64,000 bases of DNA, taken from assembly GCF_013363995.1 (NCBI RefSeq), contig NZ_JABWGO010000015.1, forward strand, positions 110,827 to 174,826. The letters run 5' to 3'. Numbering within the stretch: position 1 is the stretch's first letter; the number at the start of each line of letters is the position of its first letter. Position numbers and translations under genes: made by a program. The stretch is from Nonomuraea rhodomycinica. GTDB lineage: Bacteria; Actinomycetota; Actinomycetes; Streptosporangiales; Streptosporangiaceae. The notes below the pieces were generated by a model. It worked only from the letters and a program-made list of their open reading frames with translations, had not been told where the DNA came from and searched no databases. Shown in pieces: positions 32,491 through 41,139 of this stretch.

Positions 32491-33858
32491 ACTATCGAGC
32501 AGCTCGCAGCCATGCTCCGGACCGAGGTCTCCGGCCTCCCGCCGGGCGCCCGGCTGCCCAGCGCCCGCGAGCTGGTGCGCCGCCACGGCGTGAGCCCGGT
32601 GACGGTGACCCGCGCCTTCGCGCTCCTGTCGGCCGAGGGCGCCGTGGTGACCCGTCCCGGGAGCGGCACGTTCGTCGCCCCGCGACGGGGCCGGCCCGGC
32701 GCGGCGTCCGCGGACACCTCGTGGCAGGCGGTGGCCCTGGGCGATCGCAGCATCGACACCGCCTTGGTGCGCCACGTGCTCGGGCCGCCCCCGCCCGGCT
32801 CCATCACGATGTCCGGGGGATATCCGCATCGCTCGCTCCATCCGGTACGGGCCCTGGCCGCGGCGATGGCCAGGGCCGCACGCCGTCCCGACGCCTGGGA
32901 CCGCGCCCCCGTCGAGGGGCTGGCGCCGCTCCGCGCGGTCTTCGCCCGCACCGCCGGCGTGGATCCCGACGACGTCCTGATCACCGGTGGAGGCCAGGGC
33001 GCGCTGTCGATGGCGTTCCGCGCCATGGCCGCGCCCGGCCACCAGGTGCTGGTCGAGTCGCCCACCTATCCCGGAGCCCTGTCGGCCGCCCGCGCCGCCG
33101 GTCTGCGTCCGGTGCCCGTGCCCATGGACGCCGACGGCCTGCGCCCGGACCTGCTGGCCGAGACGTTCGCCATGACCGGCGCCCGGCTGCTCTACTGCCA
33201 GCCGACCTTCCACAACCCCACCGGCGCGGTGCTGCCGCCCGATCGGCGCCGCCAGGTGGTCGACGTGGCCCGCGCGAGCGGCGCCTTCGTCCTGGAGGAC
33301 GACTTCGCCCGCCTGCTCGGCCACGGCGCGCCGCCGCCCCCGCCGCTGGTCACCGACGACCGCGACGGCACGGTGGTGTACGTGACGTCGCTCACGAAGG
33401 CGGCCTCGCCGAGCCTGCGGGTCGGCGCGCTGGTGGCCCGCGGCCCCGTCATGGCCAGGCTGCGCGCGATGCGGCTGGTCGACGACTTCTTCATCGCCCG
33501 GCCCCTGCAGGAGGCGGCGCTGGAGCTGGTCAGCTCGCCCGCCTGGGACCGTCATCTGCGAGCGCTGGGGGCGGCCCTGCGGGAACGCTGCGCCGCTCTC
33601 GCCGCGGCGCTCGCCGAACACGTGCCGCAATGGCAGGTGGCTCGCGTCCCCAAGGGCGGATTGCACCTGTGGGCGCAGACCGGCCGCGCGCACGACGCCG
33701 CCGAGACGGCCAGGCGGCACGGTGTGGCCGTCGACCCGGGCCAGGACTTCTTCGCCGCCGAAGCACCCGGGACCTTCGTCCGGCTGAGCTTCGCCGCCGC
33801 GGCCGACCCGAGCGAACTGCTCGACGGTGCGCGCCGCCTGGGGGCGGCCGTCGGCTGA
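32476..33858 (+). CDS. MocR/PdxR-type GntR regulator with aminotransferase domain
   Basis: The protein has 460 residues from ATG 32476; ATG 32512 (MLRTEV) is an alternative that would leave an untranslated leader. The GntR winged helix is LPSARELVRRHGVSPVTVTRAFALLSAEGAVVTRPGSGTFV. The class I aminotransferase-like domain follows, with VLITGGGQGALSMAFRAM, YCQPTFHNPTGAVLPP, and the PLP-Lys region VYVTSLTKAASPSLRVG. MocR proteins sense PLP or amino compounds and usually control the divergent enzyme gene. Confidence 0.93.
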   Translation: MQESNTIEQLAAMLRTEVSGLPPGARLPSARELVRRHGVSPVTVTRAFALLSAEGAVVTRPGSGTFVAPRRGRPGAASADTSWQAVALGDRSIDTALVRHVLGPPPPGSITMSGGYPHRSLHPVRALAAAMARAARRPDAWDRAPVEGLAPLRAVFARTAGVDPDDVLITGGGQGALSMAFRAMAAPGHQVLVESPTYPGALSAARAAGLRPVPVPMDADGLRPDLLAETFAMTGARLLYCQPTFHNPTGAVLPPDRRRQVVDVARASGAFVLEDDFARLLGHGAPPPPPLVTDDRDGTVVYVTSLTKAASPSLRVGALVARGPVMARLRAMRLVDDFFIARPLQEAALELVSSPAWDRHLRALGAALRERCAALAAALAEHVPQWQVARVPKGGLHLWAQTGRAHDAAETARRHGVAVDPGQDFFAAEAPGTFVRLSFAAAADPSELLDGARRLGAAVG

Positions 33859-33894
33859 GGGCAGCGCCGCGGTGGGGCCGTGCGCCGTCGGCCG

Positions 33895-35124
33895 TCAGTC
33901 CTCGATCGCCTGGTAGAGCGTGGTCCAGAAGTCGTGGATGAGCCGCATCGAGTCCGGGGTGGACGCCCCGACCTGGGTGAGCAGGATTCCGGTGAGCTGC
34001 TTGTCCGGGTCGGCGTAGGTGGCCGAGCCGCTGCCGCCGTCCCAGCCGAACTGGCCGACGGAGGCGTAGTCGCCGCGGTAGGTGCGCACCGCCATCCCGA
34101 AGCCCCAGCCGCCGTGCTGGCCCTGGCCGTGGGAGATGTGGACGTTGTCGCGGGCCAGGGCGTCGCGGGCGGCGTTCTGCTCGGGGGTCAGGCGGTTGGT
34201 GGTCATCAGCTCGACGGCCGGCCGCGACAGGATCCGCTCGCCGCCGTGCGTCCCGCCGTTGAGCAGCATCCGGAAGTAGGCGTGGTAGTCGTCGGCGGTG
34301 GAGACCAGCCCGCCGCCGCCGCCCGGGAAGACCGGAGGCTCGTTCCACCGTCCGCCCTTGGACTCGTCCCACACCAGGAACTCCCCCGTCTGCGGGTCGG
34401 GCGCGTAGAGGGGCGGCAGCCGGTCGATCTTGTGGTCGGGCACGTTGAAGGCGGTGTCCTTCATGCCCAGCGGGTCGAGGACGCGCTCGCGCAGGAACGT
34501 CTCGAACGGCTGGCCCGTGACCCTGGCCACCAGCACGCCGACCAGGTCGCTGCTGATGTGGTACTGCCAGCGCTCCCCGGGCTGGTGCATCAGCGGGAGC
34601 TCGCCGAGGCGGCGCATCCACTCGTCGGGCTCGGGCATCGGCACCGGCAGGTTGGGCGTGAGCCCCCGCGCGAAGACCTCGCCCATGATCGGGGTGCCGA
34701 GCACCGTCATGTCCATGCCGAGCCCGAACGTGGAGGTCAGCACGTCGCGCACGGTGATCGGCCGCCGCGCCGGCACGGTGTCGTCCAGCGGGCTGTCGAT
34801 GCGCTTGAGCACCTGCCGGTCGGCCAGTTCGGGCAGCCACTGATCGACCGGGTCGTCCAGCCGCAGCCGGCACTCGTCCAGCAGGACCATCGCCGCCGCG
34901 ATCGAGACCGGCTTGGACGTCGAGGCCATCCGGAAGATGGTGTCCCGGCTCATCGGCGCGCCACCGTCATGACGCATCGTGCCGATCGCTTCGACGTGCG
35001 TCTCGTCACCCCGGCTGAACAGGGCGACGAGTCCGGGGATCTTTCCGGAGTCGACATGCCGCGCCAGGACGTCGCGCAGCCTGCGCAGCCCGGTCGCGGA
35101 GAAGCCGCCGTCGCTGTGTCCCAT
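33895..35124 (-). CDS. Serine hydrolase, class C beta-lactamase-like
   Basis: The protein has 409 residues from ATG 35124, with AAGGAG 7 nt upstream. The catalytic SxxK is in FRMASTSKPVSIAAAMVL, and the second motif Tyr is in GERWQYHISSDLVGVL. The C-terminal GWGFGMAVRTYRGDYASVGQFGWDGGSG carries the HxG/GxG-type third motif. No signal peptide is seen, so it is probably a cytoplasmic esterase or peptidase rather than a drug-resistance enzyme. It is divergent from the IS30-HTH/GbsR regulator. Confidence 0.92.
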   Translation of the reverse strand: MGHSDGGFSATGLRRLRDVLARHVDSGKIPGLVALFSRGDETHVEAIGTMRHDGGAPMSRDTIFRMASTSKPVSIAAAMVLLDECRLRLDDPVDQWLPELADRQVLKRIDSPLDDTVPARRPITVRDVLTSTFGLGMDMTVLGTPIMGEVFARGLTPNLPVPMPEPDEWMRRLGELPLMHQPGERWQYHISSDLVGVLVARVTGQPFETFLRERVLDPLGMKDTAFNVPDHKIDRLPPLYAPDPQTGEFLVWDESKGGRWNEPPVFPGGGGGLVSTADDYHAYFRMLLNGGTHGGERILSRPAVELMTTNRLTPEQNAARDALARDNVHISHGQGQHGGWGFGMAVRTYRGDYASVGQFGWDGGSGSATYADPDKQLTGILLTQVGASTPDSMRLIHDFWTTLYQAIED

Positions 35125-35173
35125 CACGCATCTCCTTGCCACGTTCGCAAATCTCTGAATGACTGCGACAGTA

Positions 35174-35300
35174 CATTGCGTTTAGATACTAGTCAACGAG
35201 TGAACACCAACAGAAGCGCTGGTACTGCGGCATTAAGGGATCAGCTTTGCAATGATACTGACACTGAACGCAATGGGATCACCGGACGGAGCATTGCAAT
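35174..35300. promoter_or_regulatory. GCAATG-type repeats in the hydrolase/regulator divergent region
   Basis: CATTGCGTT at 35174-35182 is inverted as AACGCAATG at 35267-35275. TTTGCAATG occurs at about 35246 and GCATTGCAATG at about 35290. These repeated half-sites sit in an AT-richer divergent promoter and may bind the regulator encoded at 35353. Confidence 0.45.
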
Positions 35301-35352
35301 GAGGTGGCCACGAATGCATACTGTGCAGCGAGCAGACAGGAGACGAGCACCG

Positions 35353-36102
35353 ATGCCCGGAGGCAGACTCACCGACGAGGACCGCCAGCACATCGCCGCC
35401 GGCCTGGCCGAGGGGCTCGGATACGCGGAGATCGGCCGGCGGCTGGGCCGGCCCGCCTCGACCATCATGCGGGAGGTCACCCGCAACGGCGGACCCGACG
35501 GCTACCGGGCGGACCGGGCGCAGGAGGCCACCCGGCATCGCGCGCGCCGGCACAAGCAGGCGCGGCCCCCGGTGCCGCCGATCCCCGACACCGGCCATGG
35601 GCGCGACCCCCAAGCGGTGCTCGACTTCGCGGAGTCCTTCACCGCCCTCCTCGTCCAGCAGGGGCTGCCCCGGATGGAGGCCAGGGTGCTGGCCTGCCTG
35701 TACATCACCGACTCCGGCGCCCTCACCGCCGCCGACCTGGTCCAGCGGCTTCAGGTCAGCCCGGCGTCGATCTCGCACGCCGTCGCCTTCCTCGAACAGC
35801 AGGGAATGCTCCGCCGCGAACGCGTTCCCGGCGCGCGCCGCGAACGCTATGTCGCCGACGACGAGATCTGGCTCCGGTCCATCCTCGCGGCCCTGCAGAT
35901 GAACGAAGCCCTGGCGTCGGCGTCGCAGCGCGGAGCCGAGGTGCTCGGGGTCACGACTCCCGCGGGCGCCCGCTTCGGGTCCTCCGCCGAGCTCCTTCTC
36001 CTCGTGAACCAGGCATTCCGGCAGGTCCTGGAGCAGTGGCAGCAGAGCCAGGCCGAACGCACCCGCCCTCGTGCCGCGGCGCCGGGAGAAGAGCTGTCGT
36101 AG
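35353..36102 (+). CDS. Regulator fusing an IS30-type HTH with a GbsR/MarR-type winged helix
   Basis: The protein has 249 residues from ATG 35353. Residues 5-65 resemble the DNA-binding head of IS30-family transposases (LTDEDRQHIAAGLAEGLGYAEIGRRLGRPASTIMREV). Residues 90-180 form a GbsR-type winged helix (FTALLVQQGLPRMEARVLACLYITDSGALTAADLVQRLQVSPASISHAV). The C terminus is helical and may bind a ligand or dimerise. No transposase catalytic DDE domain is present. It is divergent from the beta-lactamase-type hydrolase. Confidence 0.85.
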   Translation: MPGGRLTDEDRQHIAAGLAEGLGYAEIGRRLGRPASTIMREVTRNGGPDGYRADRAQEATRHRARRHKQARPPVPPIPDTGHGRDPQAVLDFAESFTALLVQQGLPRMEARVLACLYITDSGALTAADLVQRLQVSPASISHAVAFLEQQGMLRRERVPGARRERYVADDEIWLRSILAALQMNEALASASQRGAEVLGVTTPAGARFGSSAELLLLVNQAFRQVLEQWQQSQAERTRPRAAAPGEELS

Positions 36103-36285
36103 GCCCCGTACGAGCAGTTCACCCCGCCGTCGTCGCGGAGCGTTGCAACTCGTTCACAAGAGTTCGCCAAGTCGATTTGCCTACCTTCGCCGGTGGAGGC
36201 ACCAGCGTGCGCACGGACGGACGCTGACCGAAGCAGGAGGGGATCGCATGGCCCGCAACGCAGAGCCCAGGGTGGGGAGTCCGGC

Positions 36286-36750
36286 ATGAGAGTCGTCTAC
36301 AAGGTTCTGGCCTACCTCGTCGCCGTCGAGGTCGCCGTGCAGGCGGCGGTGATGGTCTTCGGCGACGCCGGCCTCGGCAAGTGGGTCGGGCAGGGCGGTG
36401 TGCTCGACAAGAGCGTCCTGGAGAGCGAGGGGTCCCCGTTCCCGGAGGTCATCGGCTTCATGGCCCACGGCATCAACGGGATGATGGTCATCCCGGTGAT
36501 CGCGCTGCTGCTCCTGGTCTCCTCGTTCTTCGCGCGGGTGCCGGGAGCGGTCAAGGCGGCCGGGCTGGTGCTGCTGCTCGTCGCGGTCCAGGTGACGCTC
36601 GGCCTGTCCGGCCACGACATCCCCGCGCTGGGCGCCCTGCACGGCCTCAACGCGCTGCTGCTGTTCAGCTCGGCCCTGTACGCGGCGCGCCGGGACCGGG
36701 GCGTGGCCGTGCCCGCGCAGGCGGAGCCGCGGCTCGGGACCGCGGGCTGA
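36286..36750 (+). CDS. Small four-helix membrane protein (DUF6220-like)
   Basis: The protein has 154 residues from ATG 36286. Four hydrophobic segments are present, two of them carrying His (VIGFMAHGINGMMVIPVIALLLL and LGALHGLNALLLFSSALYAA). This recalls small haem- or metal-handling membrane proteins, but the match is uncertain. It precedes the multicopper oxidase by 10 nt, so the two form an operon, and it may supply copper or electrons. Confidence 0.8.
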   Translation: MRVVYKVLAYLVAVEVAVQAAVMVFGDAGLGKWVGQGGVLDKSVLESEGSPFPEVIGFMAHGINGMMVIPVIALLLLVSSFFARVPGAVKAAGLVLLLVAVQVTLGLSGHDIPALGALHGLNALLLFSSALYAARRDRGVAVPAQAEPRLGTAG

Positions 36751-36760
36751 CGCACCGCGC

Positions 36761-38326
36761 ATGAAGGACACCCATCGTCGTGGCGCCCGCCTCCGGCTCG
36801 CCGTCGCGGGCGCCGCGACCGTCGCCGTGCTCGGTCCCCTGGTATGGCTCTGGCAGGACAGCCTGATGCCGGCGGCGTACTCCGTCATGGACATGGGGTA
36901 CGCCGACTACGGGGGCGGCCCCTCGCCGAGCCCGCCGAGCCACGCGACCGGCCCGGGACACGGATCCCACCTCACGACGGCCGCGCAGGGGCACCGAGGA
37001 CACACCGATGACACCGGGCGCACCACGGCGGCGCGCAGCGTCACGTCGCTGGTCGCCGACCCGAACCGCACGGCCGACGTCACGGTCACCCTGGTCGCGC
37101 GCGCGCAGCGGTTCCGGTTGCCCACCGGCCGTTCCGTCGACGGGTACACCCTGAACGGCGCCTCCCCCGGCCCGGCCGTCCACGCCACGGTGGGGCAACT
37201 GGTGCAGGTCCGGCTGGTCAACGAGTCGGTGCCCGGCGGCATCACGCTGCACTGGCACGGCGTCGACGTCCCCAACGCCGAGGACGGGGTGGCCGGCGTG
37301 ACCCAGGACGCGGTCGGCACGGGGAAGTCGCACGTCTACCGCTTCGTCGCGAACCAGGCGGGCACGTTCTGGTACCACTCCCACCAGGTGTCGCACGAGC
37401 AGGTCCGCCGGGGTCTGCTCGGGCCGCTCGTGGTCACCCCGGCGCGGCGGCCGCCCGCCGGGACGGTCGACGTCGTGGCGCTGCTGCACCTGTACGACGG
37501 AGCCCGCACGGTCAACGGCCGGGAGGGCGACGTCCGCGTGGCGGCGCGCCCCGGTGACAGGGTCCGGGTACGCGTGATCAACACGGAGAACGGCGAGACG
37601 CCGGCCTGGGTCGGCGGCGCTCCGTTCCGGCTCGTCGCGGTGGACGGCACCGACGTGAACGAGCCCTCCCCCGTGCGCGACACCGCGGTGATGGTCACCG
37701 CCGGAGGCCGCGCCGACATCGAGGTGACCATGCCCGAGGACGGATCGCCCGTGCGGGTGCACATCGGCGGCCCGGGCGGCGTCGTGCTCGGTTCGCGCTC
37801 GTACGACGCGCCGGCCGCGCCCCGGCCCGCGAGGACGCTGGACCTGCTCTCCTACGGCGCGCCGGAACCGATCGGCTTCGACCCCGAACGGGCCGATCGC
37901 CGCTTCACCTACGAGATCGGACGCCGGCCGGGCTTCCTGGACGGGACGCCGGGGGTCTGGTGGACCGTCAACGGCCACCTGTTCCCGGACGTGCCGATGT
38001 TCATGGTCGCCGAGCACGACGTGGTGCGGATGCGCGTCTCCAACCACAGCGGCGAGTCGCATCCCATGCACCTGCACGGCCATCACGCCGTGGTGCTGAG
38101 CAGGAACGGCGTGCGGGCGACGGGGAGCCCGTGGTGGACGGACTCGCTGGAGGTCGGCAACGGCGAGTCGTACGACATCGCCTTCGTCGCCGACAACCCG
38201 GGCGTCTGGATGGACCACTGCCACAACCTGCCGCACGCGGCCGAGGGGCTGGTCGCCCATCTGATGTACGAGGGGGTCGGCACGCCGTTCACCGTGGGCG
38301 GCGAGGCGGCGAACGAGCCGGAGTGA
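36761..38326 (+). CDS. Multicopper oxidase
   Basis: The protein has 521 residues from ATG 36761. An N-terminal basic and hydrophobic segment (RLAVAGAATVAVLGPLVW) anchors or exports it. The four copper motifs are complete: LHWHGVD (His164, His166), WYHSHQ (about 206), HPMHLHGHH and HCHNLPHAAEG, which includes the type 1 copper Cys and its ligands. A His/Gly-rich linker lies near residue 65-85. It probably oxidises phenols, metals or Cu(I) outside the membrane. Confidence 0.95.
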   Translation: MKDTHRRGARLRLAVAGAATVAVLGPLVWLWQDSLMPAAYSVMDMGYADYGGGPSPSPPSHATGPGHGSHLTTAAQGHRGHTDDTGRTTAARSVTSLVADPNRTADVTVTLVARAQRFRLPTGRSVDGYTLNGASPGPAVHATVGQLVQVRLVNESVPGGITLHWHGVDVPNAEDGVAGVTQDAVGTGKSHVYRFVANQAGTFWYHSHQVSHEQVRRGLLGPLVVTPARRPPAGTVDVVALLHLYDGARTVNGREGDVRVAARPGDRVRVRVINTENGETPAWVGGAPFRLVAVDGTDVNEPSPVRDTAVMVTAGGRADIEVTMPEDGSPVRVHIGGPGGVVLGSRSYDAPAAPRPARTLDLLSYGAPEPIGFDPERADRRFTYEIGRRPGFLDGTPGVWWTVNGHLFPDVPMFMVAEHDVVRMRVSNHSGESHPMHLHGHHAVVLSRNGVRATGSPWWTDSLEVGNGESYDIAFVADNPGVWMDHCHNLPHAAEGLVAHLMYEGVGTPFTVGGEAANEPE

Positions 38327-38332
38327 GCCCGC

Positions 38333-39037
38333 TCACGGGAGCCGCCACGCGAGAAGGCCCTCGGGCGCGTCGGCCTGGACGAAACCGGCCCCTTCCAGCT
38401 CCCCCTTGATCGTCTCCCACACGGGGCGGTGGGCGTGGCCGGCGATCTCCTCCTCCTCGATCACCTTGCCGCCCTGGACGACCTGGTACACGTACCGGGC
38501 CTCGAACGACTCGTCGGCCGACGAGAGGATCTCCGACGAGACCCGGTAGGTGTGGCGGCCCACCCGGCGCGAGGTCAGCTCCCGCATGGGGCGCGGCACC
38601 GGAGCGCCCCCGGGCCGCCAGGTGAAGACCAGGAGCCCTCCCGGCTCCAGGTGGGACGCCAGCACGGGCCAGAGTTTCGCGCGGTAACCGGGCTCCAGCG
38701 CGTACATCACGTTGATCATCACCATGGCCTCGACCGGCTCGTCCAGGTCGAGGCTCAGCGCGTCGCAGGGAAGCACGGTGACCCGTTCGAGCAGCTCCGG
38801 GTGCCCGCTGAGGCGGGAGAGCAGCATCGCGCGCATGCCGGCCGAGGGCTCCAGGGCGAAGATCTCGGCCGGGGTCCACTCGGCCAGGGACGTGGTGATC
38901 AGGCCGGTGCCCGCGCCGATCTCCAGGATGCTCCGTCGCACCCCGGCGAGGAGCGGGGGCAGCTTCTCGCGGATGACCGGTACGTGGCCGTCCTCCTGGA
39001 AGAGGTCGTAGAAGGGGAGGGAGATGAAGTCGGTCAT
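38333..39037 (-). CDS. SAM-dependent methyltransferase (class I)
   Basis: The protein has 234 residues from ATG 39037. Motif I is ILEIGAGTGLITTSLAEWTPAEIFALEPS, and the post-I acidic residue and VLPCDALSLDLDEPVEAMVMINVMYAL follow. The C-terminal half lacks a diagnostic substrate motif. It is convergent with the multicopper oxidase and divergent from the asparagine-synthetase-like gene, with which it may share a pathway. Confidence 0.9.
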   Translation of the reverse strand: MTDFISLPFYDLFQEDGHVPVIREKLPPLLAGVRRSILEIGAGTGLITTSLAEWTPAEIFALEPSAGMRAMLLSRLSGHPELLERVTVLPCDALSLDLDEPVEAMVMINVMYALEPGYRAKLWPVLASHLEPGGLLVFTWRPGGAPVPRPMRELTSRRVGRHTYRVSSEILSSADESFEARYVYQVVQGGKVIEEEEIAGHAHRPVWETIKGELEGAGFVQADAPEGLLAWRLP

Positions 39038-39182
39038 GGCGGGCAACGGTAGCCCGGCCACGCGGGTCCGCGGGCGTGAATGTGATCGTGGACAAAGGCG
39101 GAGTAAAGGGTGTAGGCCATCGAAAGGACACCCGCCGCATGACCGCTCCACCGAACGCCGCCGCCCGTCCCGTCACCGGGAG

Positions 39183-41063
39183 GTGGCATTGCGCGTCCAT
39201 CTAGCGCTGGCGGCCAGGCGCGCGGGCGTCCCGTTGCCGTCCGTGGTGCTGGAGGCGGCGCGTGAGGCGATCACCCGCGCCTTCCCCGTGCCGGCCGCGA
39301 CCGTGACCGCGAGCGGATGGCGGTCGGCCACCGGCGACACGGCGTTGCTGTCCTGGTCCAACGAGCCGGAGGGGCACGGGCCGCCCACGCTGGCCTCGGG
39401 GGCCGGCCGGGTGGCGGGCCTGACCGGGCACCTGGCCGATCCGGGGGACGTGGAACGGCTGCTGGCCGCGCCCCGGCTGGGGGAGGCCGCCGTCCGTACC
39501 GGCGGGGTGTTCTCGGTGTTCCGGGCCGGTGAGGGACAGATCAGCGCGGCCACGGGGCTCACCCGCGCGTGCCCGGTCTTCTACGCCGAGACCGCGGACG
39601 TCCACGTCGTGGGCAGCCGGGCGCTGCTCGTCCACCTCGCCGCCCGGGCGGCCGAGACGGCGTCGCGCCGGCCCGACATCGTCTGGGACCTGCCCGCGCT
39701 GGAGTCGATGGTGCGGACGGGGTACTTCCTCTCCGACGAGACGCCGTTCCGCGGGGTCGGCGCGTTACCGTGCGCGGCCGAGATCACGATCACGGCGGGC
39801 CGGCGCGCCATCACCGTGAGCCCGCCTCCGGAGCCGCGGGCGGCGCCCACCTCCAGGCGCGCGACGCGCGCCCACGTCGACGAGCTCGCCGACGCGCTGC
39901 TCGCCGCCGTGCGTCCCCTGCGGGACACCGCGGCACCGGTACGTCTGTCGCTCACCGGGGGCCGCGACAGCCGTCTGCTCGCCGCGCTGCTGTACAAGGC
40001 GGGCATCCCGTTCGTGACGGCGACCTCGGGGCACGACGACAGCCCGGACGTGGTGCTCGCCGGGCGCGTCGCGGAGGCGCTCGGCGTCCGGCACAGCGTC
40101 TCCCGGCCGAGACGCTCCGAGGGCGGGGGCGAGCTGATCGTCCCGCATCCGCGCGTGCGCACGCACAACACGCTGTTCGCCTGCGAGGGGATGATCTCGG
40201 CGTACGAGAACATCCCCGGCGGCACGCGGTACGACCCGACGCCGCGGATGTCCGGCCACGGCGGGGAGATCCTGCGCGGCGGTTTCCTGCAGAACCAGGC
40301 CGATCCGGACCCGAGAGCCATCAGGCGCAGGGTGGACGCCCTCTTCGGCAGGAACGCCGACGTGCTGACCAGGGAGGGCAGGGAGCACGCCCAGGCCGTG
40401 GCGTCCCCGTGGCGGGAGCGCTGCCGCGAGGACGGCCCCGGCGCGCTCGACCACCTGTACCTGGCGTACCGGGTGGGCCGCTGGCACGCCGCCTCCCGCG
40501 CGTCGCTGCTGCGCGCGCAGAACCCCGTCCCGCCGTTCCTCGACAACCTGGTCGTACGGACCGCCCTGGGCATGGACCCGCTGTGGCGGCGCTCCGAGGC
40601 GCTCATCCACGGCGTGATCGGCGCCTTCGCGCCCCAGTTGCGCGACGTCCCCGTGGAGGGCCGCCCCTGGCGCTTCACGACCGAGGCCCGCGATCCCACG
40701 CCGGCGGAGCGGCTCCGGTCGCGGCTCCGGCTGCCGGTCCGGAAGGAGACCCGGCCGGAGCCGGGCGGCCCCGTCCCGGCCGGCAAGCCGTGGAACTGGC
40801 GGCTGAAGCCGTCCCAGGAGCTGCTGGACCTGATGCGCGCGGGCATCGTCGAGGCCCACGGGACGCTGAAGGGCGACGGGCTCGCGGCCATCGTGGACGA
40901 GCCGCACATCGTCGGCGGCGAGGCGTCCGGCGACCGGATGGACGTCCTGTGGCACCTGTACACGGTCTCGGTCATGCTGACGGACGCCTTCGCCTGCCCC
41001 GACCCGCCCGACCTGCCCTCGTTGAGCATCCCCATCCCGGAGCCGCCGTCCACAGGGCGCTGA
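39183..41063 (+). CDS. Asparagine-synthetase-like enzyme lacking the glutaminase Cys
   Basis: The protein has about 626 residues. The start is GTG 39183 or TTG 39189, both behind GGGAGG. The N-terminal half keeps the Ntn-like fold (GGVFSVFRAGEGQISAATGL, YAETADVHVVGSRALLVHL) but does not begin with the catalytic Cys. The synthetase half has the PP-loop LSLTGGRDSRLLAALL, which activates carboxylates with ATP. The loss of glutaminase resembles beta-lactam synthetase and lasso-peptide cyclase. With the SARP regulator and FAD enzyme downstream, a natural-product role is plausible. Confidence 0.85.
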   Translation: MALRVHLALAARRAGVPLPSVVLEAAREAITRAFPVPAATVTASGWRSATGDTALLSWSNEPEGHGPPTLASGAGRVAGLTGHLADPGDVERLLAAPRLGEAAVRTGGVFSVFRAGEGQISAATGLTRACPVFYAETADVHVVGSRALLVHLAARAAETASRRPDIVWDLPALESMVRTGYFLSDETPFRGVGALPCAAEITITAGRRAITVSPPPEPRAAPTSRRATRAHVDELADALLAAVRPLRDTAAPVRLSLTGGRDSRLLAALLYKAGIPFVTATSGHDDSPDVVLAGRVAEALGVRHSVSRPRRSEGGGELIVPHPRVRTHNTLFACEGMISAYENIPGGTRYDPTPRMSGHGGEILRGGFLQNQADPDPRAIRRRVDALFGRNADVLTREGREHAQAVASPWRERCREDGPGALDHLYLAYRVGRWHAASRASLLRAQNPVPPFLDNLVVRTALGMDPLWRRSEALIHGVIGAFAPQLRDVPVEGRPWRFTTEARDPTPAERLRSRLRLPVRKETRPEPGGPVPAGKPWNWRLKPSQELLDLMRAGIVEAHGTLKGDGLAAIVDEPHIVGGEASGDRMDVLWHLYTVSVMLTDAFACPDPPDLPSLSIPIPEPPSTGR

Positions 41064-41139
41064 CCCCGCCGAGGGCTCCGTCCACAGGGCGGCGCCGGCT
41101 CGGTGCCGCCCGGTCGGCGCACCGGGCAGAATCAGCGGC

